The position numbers and the translations under genes are program-made. Shown here in pieces: positions 27,374 through 36,064 of a stretch of 64,000 bases of DNA. The stretch's first letter is position 1. Each line of letters starts with the position of its first letter. Source of the stretch: Acinetobacter baumannii (GTDB lineage: Bacteria > Pseudomonadota > Gammaproteobacteria > Pseudomonadales > Moraxellaceae); contig NZ_JADVOP010000021.1 in assembly GCF_016508585.1 (NCBI RefSeq), forward strand, positions 1 through 64,000, read 5' to 3'. The notes under the pieces were generated by a model. That model searched no databases and was not told the origin of the DNA. It saw nothing but the letters and a program-made list of their open reading frames with translations.

Positions 27374-27955
27374 ATGATGGATATTGCAACGGAAGCCTGT
27401 CCTAAACAATCTATCTTAGACAGAGACATAGGTATATTGGTATATCAGGATGATTCCCAACTCACAATGGATGCGGTTGTCATGCGTACAGGGAGCGCAA
27501 AATCAACCATTTATAGATGGCGGGCGCATACATCTGATTTGCTATTGGATGCTTTTAAGGTACATGCAGATGACGTGCTTGACATGGATTTTGAGCAAAA
27601 TCTTGAAGATAATTCAAGACAACAATTGATCGAAATGTCTAAAGCCTTAGCGCATCATATCAGTCGTGCTTTATTGCTGGTACAGGCTGAATGTCGTGAG
27701 GCTGCGGGTGATTTTATTAAGCGACATCTTTTGCCCTGCCGTGAACAAAGATGGAAATTAATCCAGCTCGTGATCCAAGCCAAGGAAAGTAGCGTTAAGG
27801 ATGCTATTGAATTGTTGCTTGATACCTTACACGCTTCAATTCACTATCAGAGCATCTCATTTAATCCTATTTCAACTTCGAGCTATATTGATGGGCTCAT
27901 TACACGGGTTTTAGCTCCTGTTCGCTATGCTGGAAGGGGAGAATCATATGTCTAG
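27374..27955 (+). CDS. TetR-family transcriptional regulator
   Basis: A 193-aa protein with a TetR-type helix-turn-helix: A-V-V-M-R-T-G-S-A-K-S-T-I-Y-R-W (about 37-52), then D-L-L-L-D-A-F. The C-terminal ligand domain is divergent. The MFS exporter start overlaps its stop (ATGTCTAG, 8 nt), so it probably autoregulates the exporter operon in response to an unknown ligand. ATG 27377 is an alternative start. Confidence 0.82.
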   Translation: MMDIATEACPKQSILDRDIGILVYQDDSQLTMDAVVMRTGSAKSTIYRWRAHTSDLLLDAFKVHADDVLDMDFEQNLEDNSRQQLIEMSKALAHHISRALLLVQAECREAAGDFIKRHLLPCREQRWKLIQLVIQAKESSVKDAIELLLDTLHASIHYQSISFNPISTSSYIDGLITRVLAPVRYAGRGESYV

Positions 27956-29150
27956 TGCTGATGATTCAAATCATGGAATAGATGTTCCGTGGAATAGATT
28001 TTTTATTCTTTGTATGGTCAATAATCTATTTTTATTTACCTATTATTTTGCACTTTTAACTGTACTGCCTATTTATATCATGAAATCGTTGGGTGGCTCG
28101 GTAAGAGAAGCCGGGTTGGCTTTAACCTTATTTCTGATGTCTTCAATTGCAGTTCGCCCTTTCTCTGGTTTGCTCATGCAAAAGATTGGTAAAAAGCGGC
28201 TGTTCCGGGGGGCTGCATTGCTCTTTGTGTTGATCGCTTTTACTTATTTAATGGCAGATCAATTGTGGATTCTGTTAGTGGTACGTTTCATTCATGGGGT
28301 TTGGTTTAGTATTTTAACCACCGTGACTGTTCCGATCGTACATGCATTTATTCCTCATCGCCGTAAGGGCGAAGGGATGGGATACTTTGTAATGTCGACC
28401 AATCTGGGAGTTGTTTTTGGACCCTTTATTGCACTGACCATTTTGCAATACTTTGACTTTATGACCTTATTTAAAGTTTTAACATTGATGATGGTGATTG
28501 GCTTGATTTTTTGCTTAATCTTGCCTGTAGATGAGGATAGACTGGAAAAAAATATAACACCCAATAAGAAATCAACTCTTTCCATTCACGATATTGTGGA
28601 ATTTAAAGTGATTCCAATCGGATTGGTGGCTTTACTTACCGCTTTTGCATACTCCAGTGTCATGAGTTTTATCAGTACCTATGCCGAGTCTAAGCATTTA
28701 CTGAGTGCCGTCGGTTTATTCTTTATTATCTTTGCCATATCGATGTTGCTCGTTCGCCCTTGGGTTGGCAAATTTTTTGATCGCAAAGGCGCAAATTTTG
28801 TTGTTTATCCTTGCTTTATTTTCTTCATTATCGGGCTTGTAACTGTGAGTTTACTCTCCAATCAATGGACTTTGTGGTTGGCTGCGGTTTTTATCGGAGT
28901 CGGTTATGGGTCGCTATTTCCATGTTTTCAAACTGTTGCAATCCAGTCTGTTTCCGAGGAGCGGATGGGACATTCAGTTGCGACCTTTTTTACTTTATTT
29001 GATGTGGGGATGGCGGCAGGTTCAATTGTGATGGGGGTATTGATTGCTTATTGTGGCTATTCATTGACTTATTTATTTTGTGCCTTCGTGATGTTGATCG
29101 CGATGCTGTTTTATACCATCAAAGTTGCACCACAACTTGCCTCACGCTAG
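27948..29150 (+). CDS. MFS transporter, probable drug/metabolite exporter
   Basis: A 400-aa protein with twelve predicted membrane helices. The loop 2-3 motif R-P-F-S-G-L-L-M-Q-K-I-G-K-K-R-L and the second-half W-V-G-K-F-F-D-R-K-G-A are the MFS A-motif repeats. The start is ATG 27948, with GGGGAG about 6 nt upstream, rather than ATG 27927. It is embedded between tetR (8-nt overlap) and lysR (11-nt gap), which fits regulated efflux. Substrate unknown. Confidence 0.88.
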   Translation: MSSADDSNHGIDVPWNRFFILCMVNNLFLFTYYFALLTVLPIYIMKSLGGSVREAGLALTLFLMSSIAVRPFSGLLMQKIGKKRLFRGAALLFVLIAFTYLMADQLWILLVVRFIHGVWFSILTTVTVPIVHAFIPHRRKGEGMGYFVMSTNLGVVFGPFIALTILQYFDFMTLFKVLTLMMVIGLIFCLILPVDEDRLEKNITPNKKSTLSIHDIVEFKVIPIGLVALLTAFAYSSVMSFISTYAESKHLLSAVGLFFIIFAISMLLVRPWVGKFFDRKGANFVVYPCFIFFIIGLVTVSLLSNQWTLWLAAVFIGVGYGSLFPCFQTVAIQSVSEERMGHSVATFFTLFDVGMAAGSIVMGVLIAYCGYSLTYLFCAFVMLIAMLFYTIKVAPQLASR

Positions 29151-29161
29151 AAGGAAATAGT

Positions 29162-30055
29162 ATGGAATTACGTCATTTAAGGTATTTTGTTGCAGTGGCT
29201 GAAGAATTAAACTTTACCAAAGCTGCGCAAAGAATGTTTACGGTACAACCCTCGTTAAGTCAGCAAATTAAAGATCTTGAACACGAAGTGGGCGTGCAGT
29301 TGTTGATTCGATCAAATCGTAAGGTTGAACTGACAGAAGAAGGTCGTGCTTTTTTAAAACAAGCATTGTTAAGTTTGGAACATGCAGAAAGGGCAATTTA
29401 TGAGGCGCGTCAAATTGCGAATATGCACAAAGATCAATTAAAAATTGGTTTTGTACCTGTTGCTGAAATGAAGGTTTTTCCATATATCATGCCCAATATT
29501 CGAGCTCACTTTCCCAAACTCAAAATCGATTTTCAAAGTCTGACAGATCATGAGCAGTTTATCGCACTAAAAAAAGGTGAGATTGATATTGCTTTTACGC
29601 GTTATACCGAAGATTGTGAGGAATTTGAGCATGTTCAAATTTTTCAAGAACCTTTAGCATTGATTATTCCTAAAAGTTCGCCTTTGGCAGATCAACGACA
29701 CATCAGTATCAAAGCATTTGATCAGCAAGATTTCGTGATTAGCGATGAAGCAGCATCTCCACAACTATACAAAATTATTCAGGCATTTTTTAGGCAGTCT
29801 AAACTAGCGGTCAATGTGGTCCAGAAGTCGACCAATATTTTACTTAATGTAAATTTAGTGGGAATGGGGGTAGGCTGGAGTTTAGTACCTGCTTATGTTA
29901 TTCCATTACTGGGAGATAAGATTGTTGTCAAAAATACACTTGAACCTTTGCCAGTGATTGGATTGTATGCGAGTTATCGTAAGCAACAGAAAAATGAGGT
30001 CATCAGTATGATTTTAAAAATTTTAAAAGAACAGTTTTATACAGAGATGTTCTGA
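29162..30055 (+). CDS. LysR-family transcriptional regulator
   Basis: A 297-aa LTTR. The N-terminal winged helix (M-E-L-R-H-L-R-Y-F-V-A-V-A-E-E-L-N-F-T-K-A-A, then Q-P-S-L-S-Q-Q-I) is of the BenM/CatM/CbbR type, followed by a periplasmic-binding-protein-like effector domain. It starts 11 nt after the MFS stop; the longer in-frame extension lies inside the MFS gene and is not plausible. Placing two regulators of different families around one exporter is unusual. It may control the GST or the facing hydroxylase gene. Confidence 0.88.
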   Translation: MELRHLRYFVAVAEELNFTKAAQRMFTVQPSLSQQIKDLEHEVGVQLLIRSNRKVELTEEGRAFLKQALLSLEHAERAIYEARQIANMHKDQLKIGFVPVAEMKVFPYIMPNIRAHFPKLKIDFQSLTDHEQFIALKKGEIDIAFTRYTEDCEEFEHVQIFQEPLALIIPKSSPLADQRHISIKAFDQQDFVISDEAASPQLYKIIQAFFRQSKLAVNVVQKSTNILLNVNLVGMGVGWSLVPAYVIPLLGDKIVVKNTLEPLPVIGLYASYRKQQKNEVISMILKILKEQFYTEMF

Positions 30056-30170
30056 TCAGGAATATCGAGAACTTTCCTATATCAAAAATAAACTGAAATG
30101 CTCTAGATTGCTTTGCTTAGCAAATTCAATTTGGCTATATTTAAAACATAAAAAAATGGGATTGAACATA

Positions 30171-30779
30171 ATGCAACTTTATACCAATGCACATTCTCGT
30201 GGAAATACTGTTTTACCCTTATTAAAAGAGTTAGAAATAGAAGATCAAGTTGATATTATTCAAGTTGATTATGCAAATTTAAATCAACCAGAATATTTGG
30301 CTTTAAACCCAATGGCAAAGCTACCATTTTTAGTGGATCAAGGTTCAGTAATTTCAGAAACGCCCGCTATATTTGCTTATTTGGCAGATAAATATATTGA
30401 GAAGGGCTTTGCTCCGACTTTAAATGACCCAAAACGCGGGGAATATTTGAAGTGGCTATTTTTTTGTCATGGACCTTTAACTGAATTTATGGACATAAAA
30501 AGCTTGGGTGTTTCAGCAGAACAAATCCAGGAAAAACGGAGAAGTCTAGCTTTTGGAACAGAACAAAGTGTCTATCGGTTTATTCAATCTGGTCTGGGTC
30601 AAGCCAATCCTTATTTACTCGGAGATAGGATTTTTGCTGCAGATCTTTTTTTGGCATATTGGTTGATCTATGCGATATCCTTTAAAATTGTACCCTATTT
30701 AGATGAATTCAAACCGTTTATTCAGATGGTTCAAAAGCGTGAAACAGTTAAAGATATCGCCTGGATTCAGATGATTTAA
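30171..30779 (+). CDS. Glutathione S-transferase family protein
   Basis: A 202-aa protein with an N-terminal thioredoxin-like domain: L-Y-T-N-A-H-S-R-G-N, the cis-Pro segment A-K-L-P-F-L-V, then S-E-T-P-A-I-F-A-Y-L glutathione-binding residues. A helical C-terminal domain follows. The start is ATG 30171 with GGGA at 9 nt; upstream in-frame ATGs have no site. It lies about 115 nt after lysR. It probably conjugates or isomerises electrophiles, but the substrate is unknown. Confidence 0.88.
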   Translation: MQLYTNAHSRGNTVLPLLKELEIEDQVDIIQVDYANLNQPEYLALNPMAKLPFLVDQGSVISETPAIFAYLADKYIEKGFAPTLNDPKRGEYLKWLFFCHGPLTEFMDIKSLGVSAEQIQEKRRSLAFGTEQSVYRFIQSGLGQANPYLLGDRIFAADLFLAYWLIYAISFKIVPYLDEFKPFIQMVQKRETVKDIAWIQMI

Positions 30780-30866
30780 TGGAAACTGCGAAGCTTATTT
30801 GGGTTGTTTCAATCTGCTGAATCTCCAATAACAATGTTCAGCAGTCAATAAAGTTGGGTACTTATA

Positions 30867-30896
30867 CAGCACACCACGCTTGAGCGTGGTGTGCTG
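30867..30896. repeat. 30-bp near-perfect palindrome between convergent genes
   Basis: Two 14-bp arms (CAGCACACCACGCT / AGCGTGGTGTGCTG) with a 2-nt centre, just before the hydroxylase stop. It would make a very stable RNA hairpin for transcripts of either strand, but no U tract follows, so termination is possible, not certain. Confidence 0.7.
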
Positions 30897-30903
30897 AGAT
30901 TAT

Positions 30904-32547
30904 TTATTTTGCATGGAGTTGGGTAAATAATTGCTGGCTTATTGAATTCACGGTTTGCGGAATAGCCAACGCAGCAACAAATCGATCTGGACGCAAGATT
31001 GCAATTGCTTGATCAGTTTGACTAAACCACGATCGAATTTCTGTAGCCGGGTCTCCAATCGTAATCACATTTTCATACAATTTACGTTTTTCATTATTGA
31101 GCTGAACAACGGGAAGTACCTGAATAAATTTTACCCCTAAAGCATGCCATTTTTTGATATTGGTTTCATCTAGTCCCCATTGCGGGTCAACACCCCATGC
31201 AATTATGGCAAAGTCATTTCCAATGACTTCGTCCAGTAGACATGTTTGTCCGTTCTCAAGTTGTACCATGGGTTGAATAAACATTTTACCTACAGGAGAG
31301 TTTTTATGATGGTCTTTGACCAAAGCACCTGCATGATATTTAGGCATTGGCTTAAAACGCATTTCTAACAAATATTGTTGGACTGGCTTAATATAGTTCA
31401 GCATGTATGCGATACCATCACGCACGAAGCCTTGCCATTTTTTGGGTGGCGCGAGAACATGGCCAGCCATCACCGATAAATCAATCATTGCTTTGGCATG
31501 ATCTTTACGTTCGATCTGGTATGAATCCAGTAATTCTGGGCTTGCCTTGTTTTGAACAACGAGTGCCATTTTCCATGCCAAGTTAAATGCGTCGCGCATA
31601 CCACTATTATAACCTTGACCTTGCCAAACGGGCATAATATGGGCTGCATCACCTGCAAGTAAGATACGATCTACTCGAAATTTATCTGCAATACGTGCAT
31701 TGTGGGTATAGACTCGTTGACGAATGACTTCGATGCCGTCTGTGTTGGGCAAAACCTTAGAAAGTAATTTTGTAATATTTTCGGGTTTACTTAACTCTTC
31801 CTGTGTTTCTCCAGGCATCACCATAAACTCAAATCGACGAATTCCATGAGGTAGGGCTGCCGATACATAAGGGCGTACGGGATCGCAACACAAATAAATA
31901 TGTGGTTTGGCAAGAGGATCATTTTCAATGTCAATCACAATCCACTGATTGGGTGCTGTTTTGCCAGCAAAGCCGATATTTAGGCTGCGCCGTACAATTG
32001 AATTTCCTCCATCGCAGGCAATTAAATATTGGGCATAAACTGTTTCTTGTTTTTGATCTTTATTTTGCAAGGTTAGGGTGACACCCTGATCATCTTGGCT
32101 AAATGTGCTCAACTCACGTGCGAACAGGACTTGTGTTTTTGGATATTGATTTAAACCTTGTAAGAGTACCTGATCTACTTGGGGTTGAATAAATGCATTA
32201 CGTCGTGAAAAGCCAAATTCACGTGTTAATGGCTGAATATCAGCAAAGCATCGTCCTTTGGGCGTTAAAAAACGCATGGCATGATTAGGTGTGGTATGCG
32301 GTAGAACTTTGTCCACTAAGCCCAACGATTGGATCGTACGTAAAGATTCATCATCGATACCGATTGCACGGGGATAATCAATTAAATGCTCTAACTGTTC
32401 AATCACAGTGACTTGCACACCTTGCTTACTGAGATAATTGGCAATGGTCAAACCCACTGGTCCCGCACCCAAAATAGCCACTTGTGTGGTGTAATCAATC
32501 TTTGAACTCACAGCAATTATTCCATTCCAGTCACAATAATAAGTCAT
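30904..32547 (-). CDS. FAD-dependent aromatic hydroxylase, MhpA-like
   Basis: A 547-aa flavoprotein monooxygenase of the class that hydroxylates phenolic compounds with NAD(P)H and O2. The dinucleotide motif GAGPVGL lies near 28, the D-G motif [10 protein letters not shown] near 180, and the FAD ribityl motif [21 protein letters not shown] near 297. The C-terminal thioredoxin-like tail includes ILRPDRFVA. It is closest in layout to 3-(3-hydroxyphenyl)propionate hydroxylase, but no meta-cleavage genes are nearby, so the substrate is uncertain. GTG 32511 is an alternative start with a better ribosome site. Confidence 0.88.
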   Translation of the reverse strand: MTYYCDWNGIIAVSSKIDYTTQVAILGAGPVGLTIANYLSKQGVQVTVIEQLEHLIDYPRAIGIDDESLRTIQSLGLVDKVLPHTTPNHAMRFLTPKGRCFADIQPLTREFGFSRRNAFIQPQVDQVLLQGLNQYPKTQVLFARELSTFSQDDQGVTLTLQNKDQKQETVYAQYLIACDGGNSIVRRSLNIGFAGKTAPNQWIVIDIENDPLAKPHIYLCCDPVRPYVSAALPHGIRRFEFMVMPGETQEELSKPENITKLLSKVLPNTDGIEVIRQRVYTHNARIADKFRVDRILLAGDAAHIMPVWQGQGYNSGMRDAFNLAWKMALVVQNKASPELLDSYQIERKDHAKAMIDLSVMAGHVLAPPKKWQGFVRDGIAYMLNYIKPVQQYLLEMRFKPMPKYHAGALVKDHHKNSPVGKMFIQPMVQLENGQTCLLDEVIGNDFAIIAWGVDPQWGLDETNIKKWHALGVKFIQVLPVVQLNNEKRKLYENVITIGDPATEIRSWFSQTDQAIAILRPDRFVAALAIPQTVNSISQQLFTQLHAK

Positions 32548-32867
32548 TAATGACTGAAATCATGGCTTCTTCCAAGCTATGCCATAGTGGGTTGGTTGAG
32601 ATCCTGTAATGGACTGCTTGCTTAAAGCATATTGTAATACATTGTTTTTTAAGTTGATCTGATAAATTGAGGTATATGAAAATAGAACTCAATGATTGTT
32701 TTTTACTATTATTCAGCTCAATATTCTGAGATTTAAAATTATTCTAAATACGCTTGGCACGATTTGGGACGACGAAAATCTTTTTTTTGAATCGATCTCA
32801 GCAAATAGATTTAAACAAGACTGAAGATATTCATCAATGACTGGCAGATGAACTTAAAAAGTAAATA

Positions 32868-32902
32868 AAAAAGACTGAATCGCAGCATGATCCAGTCTTT
32901 TT
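32868..32902 (-). terminator. Terminator of the 75-aa protein gene
   Basis: AAAAAGACTG / CAGTCTTTTT with a 15-nt loop that can extend pairing through ATC/GAT. T runs exist on both strands. Confidence 0.7.
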
Positions 32903-32908
32903 ATTTTA

Positions 32909-32928
32909 AATTGCCATGAATGGCAATT
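32909..32928. repeat. Palindrome, 9-bp arms
   Basis: AATTGCCAT-GA-ATGGCAATT, immediately before the terminator hairpin in the 3' region of the 75-aa protein mRNA. Confidence 0.55.
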
Positions 32929-32956
32929 CAATTGTTCACTCGGGAGGAGTTAAATC

Positions 32957-33184
32957 TTATTGACCAGCTTGAGGTGCTGAAGTTGCAGGCGCTTCAGCAG
33001 CACTTTCAGTTGCTGGTTGAGCCGTTGGTTGTCCAGCAGCTTGAGCATCTTCAGTAGCAGCTGGTTGCTCTTGAGTTGATACGACAACTTTCTCTGCTTC
33101 AGTAGCAGCTGTATCTGTAGCGGCAAAAGTTGAGAAAGCAGTCAAGGCAAGTGTAGTTGCTAAAAGTGTTTTAACGAGTTTCAT
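32957..33184 (-). CDS. Small low-complexity exported protein (Ala/Glu/Thr/Gln-rich)
   Basis: A 75-aa protein with a standard signal peptide (M-K-L-V-K, hydrophobic core, cleavage after TFA near residue 21). The mature 54 residues are almost only A, E, T, P, Q and S, acidic and probably unstructured. There are no cysteines and no lipobox. GGAT precedes the ATG, and the gene has its own terminator. It may be a periplasmic stress or structural peptide. Family not recognised. Confidence 0.75.
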   Translation of the reverse strand: MKLVKTLLATTLALTAFSTFAATDTAATEAEKVVVSTQEQPAATEDAQAAGQPTAQPATESAAEAPATSAPQAGQ

Positions 33185-33630
33185 TTTGGCATCCTTAATT
33201 CATAGAATTGATCGTAAAGCGACCTGTGAAAGCAGTCAGTTGTTAAATGCGTTGCAGTTCACAGGGAGTAAAGTCATGCTAAGTGCAGATGAAAAATTGG
33301 GCAACCTCAGCAACAAAGCATAACAAGGTCGATTACATATTTAAAACAAATCATTGTATTGTGTTGTTTTTTTGTGATTATTCTACTTTTTTTGCAATGC
33401 TAAAATGTATGTAAATATGAAAAAGTGATCAAAAAACATACCGATTGTTTACCGTAATTAACATTGATTATGTGATCTGAATGAATGATTTATTGGACTT
33501 TTAGATTGTTTTTGTAAAATTAATTTAAATAATAGATTTTAAATTTGAAACTCTTGGCAAATTTTACGTGATAATGGGAAGAGTCGAGTATAACTGTTCA
33601 TATGTTTATTTTATTAGGTCGGGTGATATT
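33185..33630. other. Intergenic region before the CobW gene
   Basis: About 440 nt, AT-rich, no ORF with a ribosome site. I looked for a Zur-type box and found no convincing palindrome. Confidence 0.4.
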
Positions 33631-34644
33631 TTGAAGATTTTTACTGAGAAAGCGGTTAAAACTCACATTATTTCTGGATTTTTAGGGGCAGGAAAAACAA
33701 CCCTATTACAGCATTTACTGCAACAAAAGCCTGAAGGGGAAATTTGGGCAGTTTTAATGAATGAGTTTGGACATATTGGTATTGATCAACAGCTTTTACC
33801 CCAAGACTCCGGCTATGAAGTGAAAGAGTTATTGGGCGGTTGCTTATGTTGTGCTGGTCAACTTCCCATGCAAATTGCATTATCTCGCTTAATTTTTGAT
33901 AAGCGTCCAGACCGGCTATTTATTGAGCCTACAGGTTTAGGACATCCCGCGCAACTTCTGGAACAATTGATGGAGCCGCAGTGGCAGGCGCAAATAGACA
34001 TGCGTGCATTAGTAACGGTGATCGATGGTAGCCGTTTACACGATGCTGCATGGGTGAATCAAGAACTCTATCAAGATCAATTAAAAGCTGCCCAATTGGT
34101 TGTGGTATCACATGCCGATACCATGTCGGAAATGGATGATTTGGTATTGACCCAATTTAAAAGTGACTATTTTGCTTCTATCCAAACATGGCTATTGGCG
34201 AAACAGGGGCATTTGAATATTCAACAATTGGATATACCACATCAAGCAACTCAGCGAAAAGTTGTACCCTTAATCCAAGTCCAAAAAAAATTAAATTCCA
34301 CAGAACAGCTTCCTGCTGTAAAACAGTTGCCTTATCACTATGTTGAAACTTCGAATGGTTATACTGTGGTCGGTTGGAAATTTTCAAAACGGTGGCAATT
34401 CGATTTTTATGAACTTTTAGATGTCTTGTGTGAACAAACAGATTGGTTAAGAATTAAAGCTATTTTCAATACCGATCAAGGTTGGATGGTTTTTAATTTC
34501 AATCCTGACCATTTGAATTATAAATCAGGGGAACAAAGTCTGGACAATCGTATTGAGCTTATTACCCTGCATGACCGCGATTGGGAAACGCTTGAAATGG
34601 CTTTATTAAACTGTCGGATTGACCCATTAGAAAAAACGCAGTAA
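33631..34644 (+). CDS. CobW/COG0523-family GTPase (metal chaperone)
   Basis: A 337-aa G3E GTPase. Walker A GFLGAGKTT starts near residue 17 in this model, the metal-binding CxCC motif is GGCLCC, then EPTGLGHP, and T-V-I-D-G-S. The C-terminal CobW_C domain ends the protein. Such proteins deliver Zn or Co to client enzymes; which metal is not visible, and no Zur site was found. The start is uncertain: TTG 33631 follows GGGTGA, while GTG 33568 and ATG 33574 add an unlikely 20-residue extension. yaeQ begins about 56 nt downstream. Confidence 0.88.
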   Translation: MKIFTEKAVKTHIISGFLGAGKTTLLQHLLQQKPEGEIWAVLMNEFGHIGIDQQLLPQDSGYEVKELLGGCLCCAGQLPMQIALSRLIFDKRPDRLFIEPTGLGHPAQLLEQLMEPQWQAQIDMRALVTVIDGSRLHDAAWVNQELYQDQLKAAQLVVVSHADTMSEMDDLVLTQFKSDYFASIQTWLLAKQGHLNIQQLDIPHQATQRKVVPLIQVQKKLNSTEQLPAVKQLPYHYVETSNGYTVVGWKFSKRWQFDFYELLDVLCEQTDWLRIKAIFNTDQGWMVFNFNPDHLNYKSGEQSLDNRIELITLHDRDWETLEMALLNCRIDPLEKTQ

Positions 34645-34700
34645 TCCGTTCAGAAATCTTATAGACTGTGCGCCATATTGAAGAACTTTTTGGAACTTTC

Positions 34701-35231
34701 ATGGCATTAAAAGCAACAATTTATAAGGCTGATCTTAATATTGCCAATATGGATGTACATCAATATGGCGATTATCAGTTGACGATGGCTTTACATCCAT
34801 CTGAAACAATTGAACGTTTGATGGTTCGTGTACTGGCTTTTGCCCGTTTTGCAGATGAGCAACTAGAGTTTACCAAAGATTTGTTTGAGACAGATGAGCC
34901 TGCACTATGGGAAAAAGACCTGACGGGGCAATTGGTCAAATGGATTGAAGTGGGGTTACCTGATGAAGATAAAGTCAAAAAGGCAGCTGCACGATGTAAA
35001 GAGGTAGCCGTAGTGGCGTATGGTTCAGCTGTTGCAGAGTGGTATAAGAGAAGTTCCAAGCTAAAAACCTTGTCCAACGTTCAAGTTTGGCAATTGTCTG
35101 AAGCAAGTACAACAGCGGTTCAAGCCTTATGCCAACGGACCATGCAATTACAGTTAAACGTAATGGATGGTGAGTGGACACTAATTGGTGATGATGCTCA
35201 AGCTGTGATCGAATGGACGCAACTTCAATGA
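34701..35231 (+). CDS. yaeQ: YaeQ family protein
   Basis: A 176-aa cytoplasmic protein of the YaeQ family (PD-(D/E)XK nuclease-like fold; cellular role unresolved). Hallmarks are M-A-L-K-A-T-I-Y-K-A-D-L at the start, LTMALHPSET, R-M/L-L-A-F-A-R-F-A, ETDEPALWEKDLTG and W-I-E-V-G-L-P-D. I chose ATG 34701, preceded by GGAA; the upstream in-frame start adds residues not in the family. It probably shares a transcript with the CobW gene, and a terminator follows. Confidence 0.92.
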   Translation: MALKATIYKADLNIANMDVHQYGDYQLTMALHPSETIERLMVRVLAFARFADEQLEFTKDLFETDEPALWEKDLTGQLVKWIEVGLPDEDKVKKAAARCKEVAVVAYGSAVAEWYKRSSKLKTLSNVQVWQLSEASTTAVQALCQRTMQLQLNVMDGEWTLIGDDAQAVIEWTQLQ

Positions 35232-35258
35232 TCTCTGGCATAAAATAAATTTAATGAG

Positions 35259-35288
35259 AAAAAGCAGGCGAATCGCTTGCTTTTTTTT
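35259..35288 (+). terminator. Terminator after yaeQ
   Basis: AAGCAGGCG and CGCTTGCTT (one G-U pair) with an AAT loop, then a run of eight T. Confidence 0.85.
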
Positions 35289-35340
35289 GCCTAAATTTCG
35301 TATATCTAGATTGATCAAACCTCAGCAAGTTGACTGACGC

Positions 35341-35964
35341 ATGAACAACGACATTTATCATTTACTTATGGCTTTGGCGATTGGCGCAATCATTGGTGCG
35401 GAACGTGAGTATCGCAGTAAGTCAGCTGGTTTAAGAACCATGATCATGGTCAGTCTTGCATCGTGTTTATTCACCATTCTTTCGATTAAAATTGGTGTAG
35501 AGAATCCAGATCGCTTAGCTGCCAATATTTTGACAGGATTAGGTTTCTTAGGTGCAGGGGTTATTTTTAAAGATGACAATCGGATTTCTGGAATTACCAC
35601 AGCGACCACCATATGGATGGTCGCTGCTTTAGGTATGGCGGCTGGTGCTGGCTATGAATATTTAGCATGTATCGGAACAATCTTGGTGCTGATTGTTTTG
35701 GTATTTCTGGTATATTTTCAGGATAAAATTGAAGCCATTCACCAATCCCGTAATTATCGAATTTTGTGTGATTATCAGCAAGAAACCTTAGATAAATATG
35801 AAACGCTATTTCAAAAATATAATATGAAGATTTTACGTGGGATGCAGAATAAAACAGAAAAGCAGATCATTGGGCGTTGGGTTTTAATCGGATCTGCCCA
35901 AAACCATAAGAAATTAACCCATTATTTATTGTTGGATCCCGATATTAAAGAGCTTAGCTTTTAA
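35341..35964 (+). CDS. MgtC/SapB family membrane protein
   Basis: A 207-aa protein with four to five N-terminal membrane helices (about 5-130) and a cytoplasmic C-terminal domain. Family motifs are L-A-I-G-A-I-I-G-A-E-R-E, SAGLRTM, N-I-L-T-G-L-G-F-L-G-A-G-V-I-F and I-S-G-I-T-T-A-T-T-I-W. MgtC proteins affect Mg2+ and phosphate homeostasis and virulence in some bacteria; the short C-terminus here fits the SapB-like group. No regulatory leader was recognised. Confidence 0.93.
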   Translation: MNNDIYHLLMALAIGAIIGAEREYRSKSAGLRTMIMVSLASCLFTILSIKIGVENPDRLAANILTGLGFLGAGVIFKDDNRISGITTATTIWMVAALGMAAGAGYEYLACIGTILVLIVLVFLVYFQDKIEAIHQSRNYRILCDYQQETLDKYETLFQKYNMKILRGMQNKTEKQIIGRWVLIGSAQNHKKLTHYLLLDPDIKELSF

Positions 35965-36064
35965 CAAAATTACTCTCTATCAATACTGTATATTGTGGAT
36001 TTATTCATCCAAAATTCAGCTTAACAGAGTAGTTTGATTTTTATTAAAACACGGGAGTTGACTG

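Larger units (their letters stand above)
32548..32956. other. Intergenic region with hairpins
   Basis: About 410 nt without a credible ORF. It holds the terminator (32868-32902) and a second hairpin (32909-32928) belonging to the small exported protein gene, plus the hydroxylase promoter region. Confidence 0.5.

Noticed and set aside
29051..29161. Longer N-terminus for the LysR gene
   Set aside because: It lies inside the MFS gene, and the standard LysR start M-E-L-R-H-L begins at 29162.
33185..33630. Search for a Zur box upstream of the CobW-family gene
   Set aside because: Only weak AT-rich partial matches such as GTAATTAACATTGATTAT; no convincing inverted repeat.
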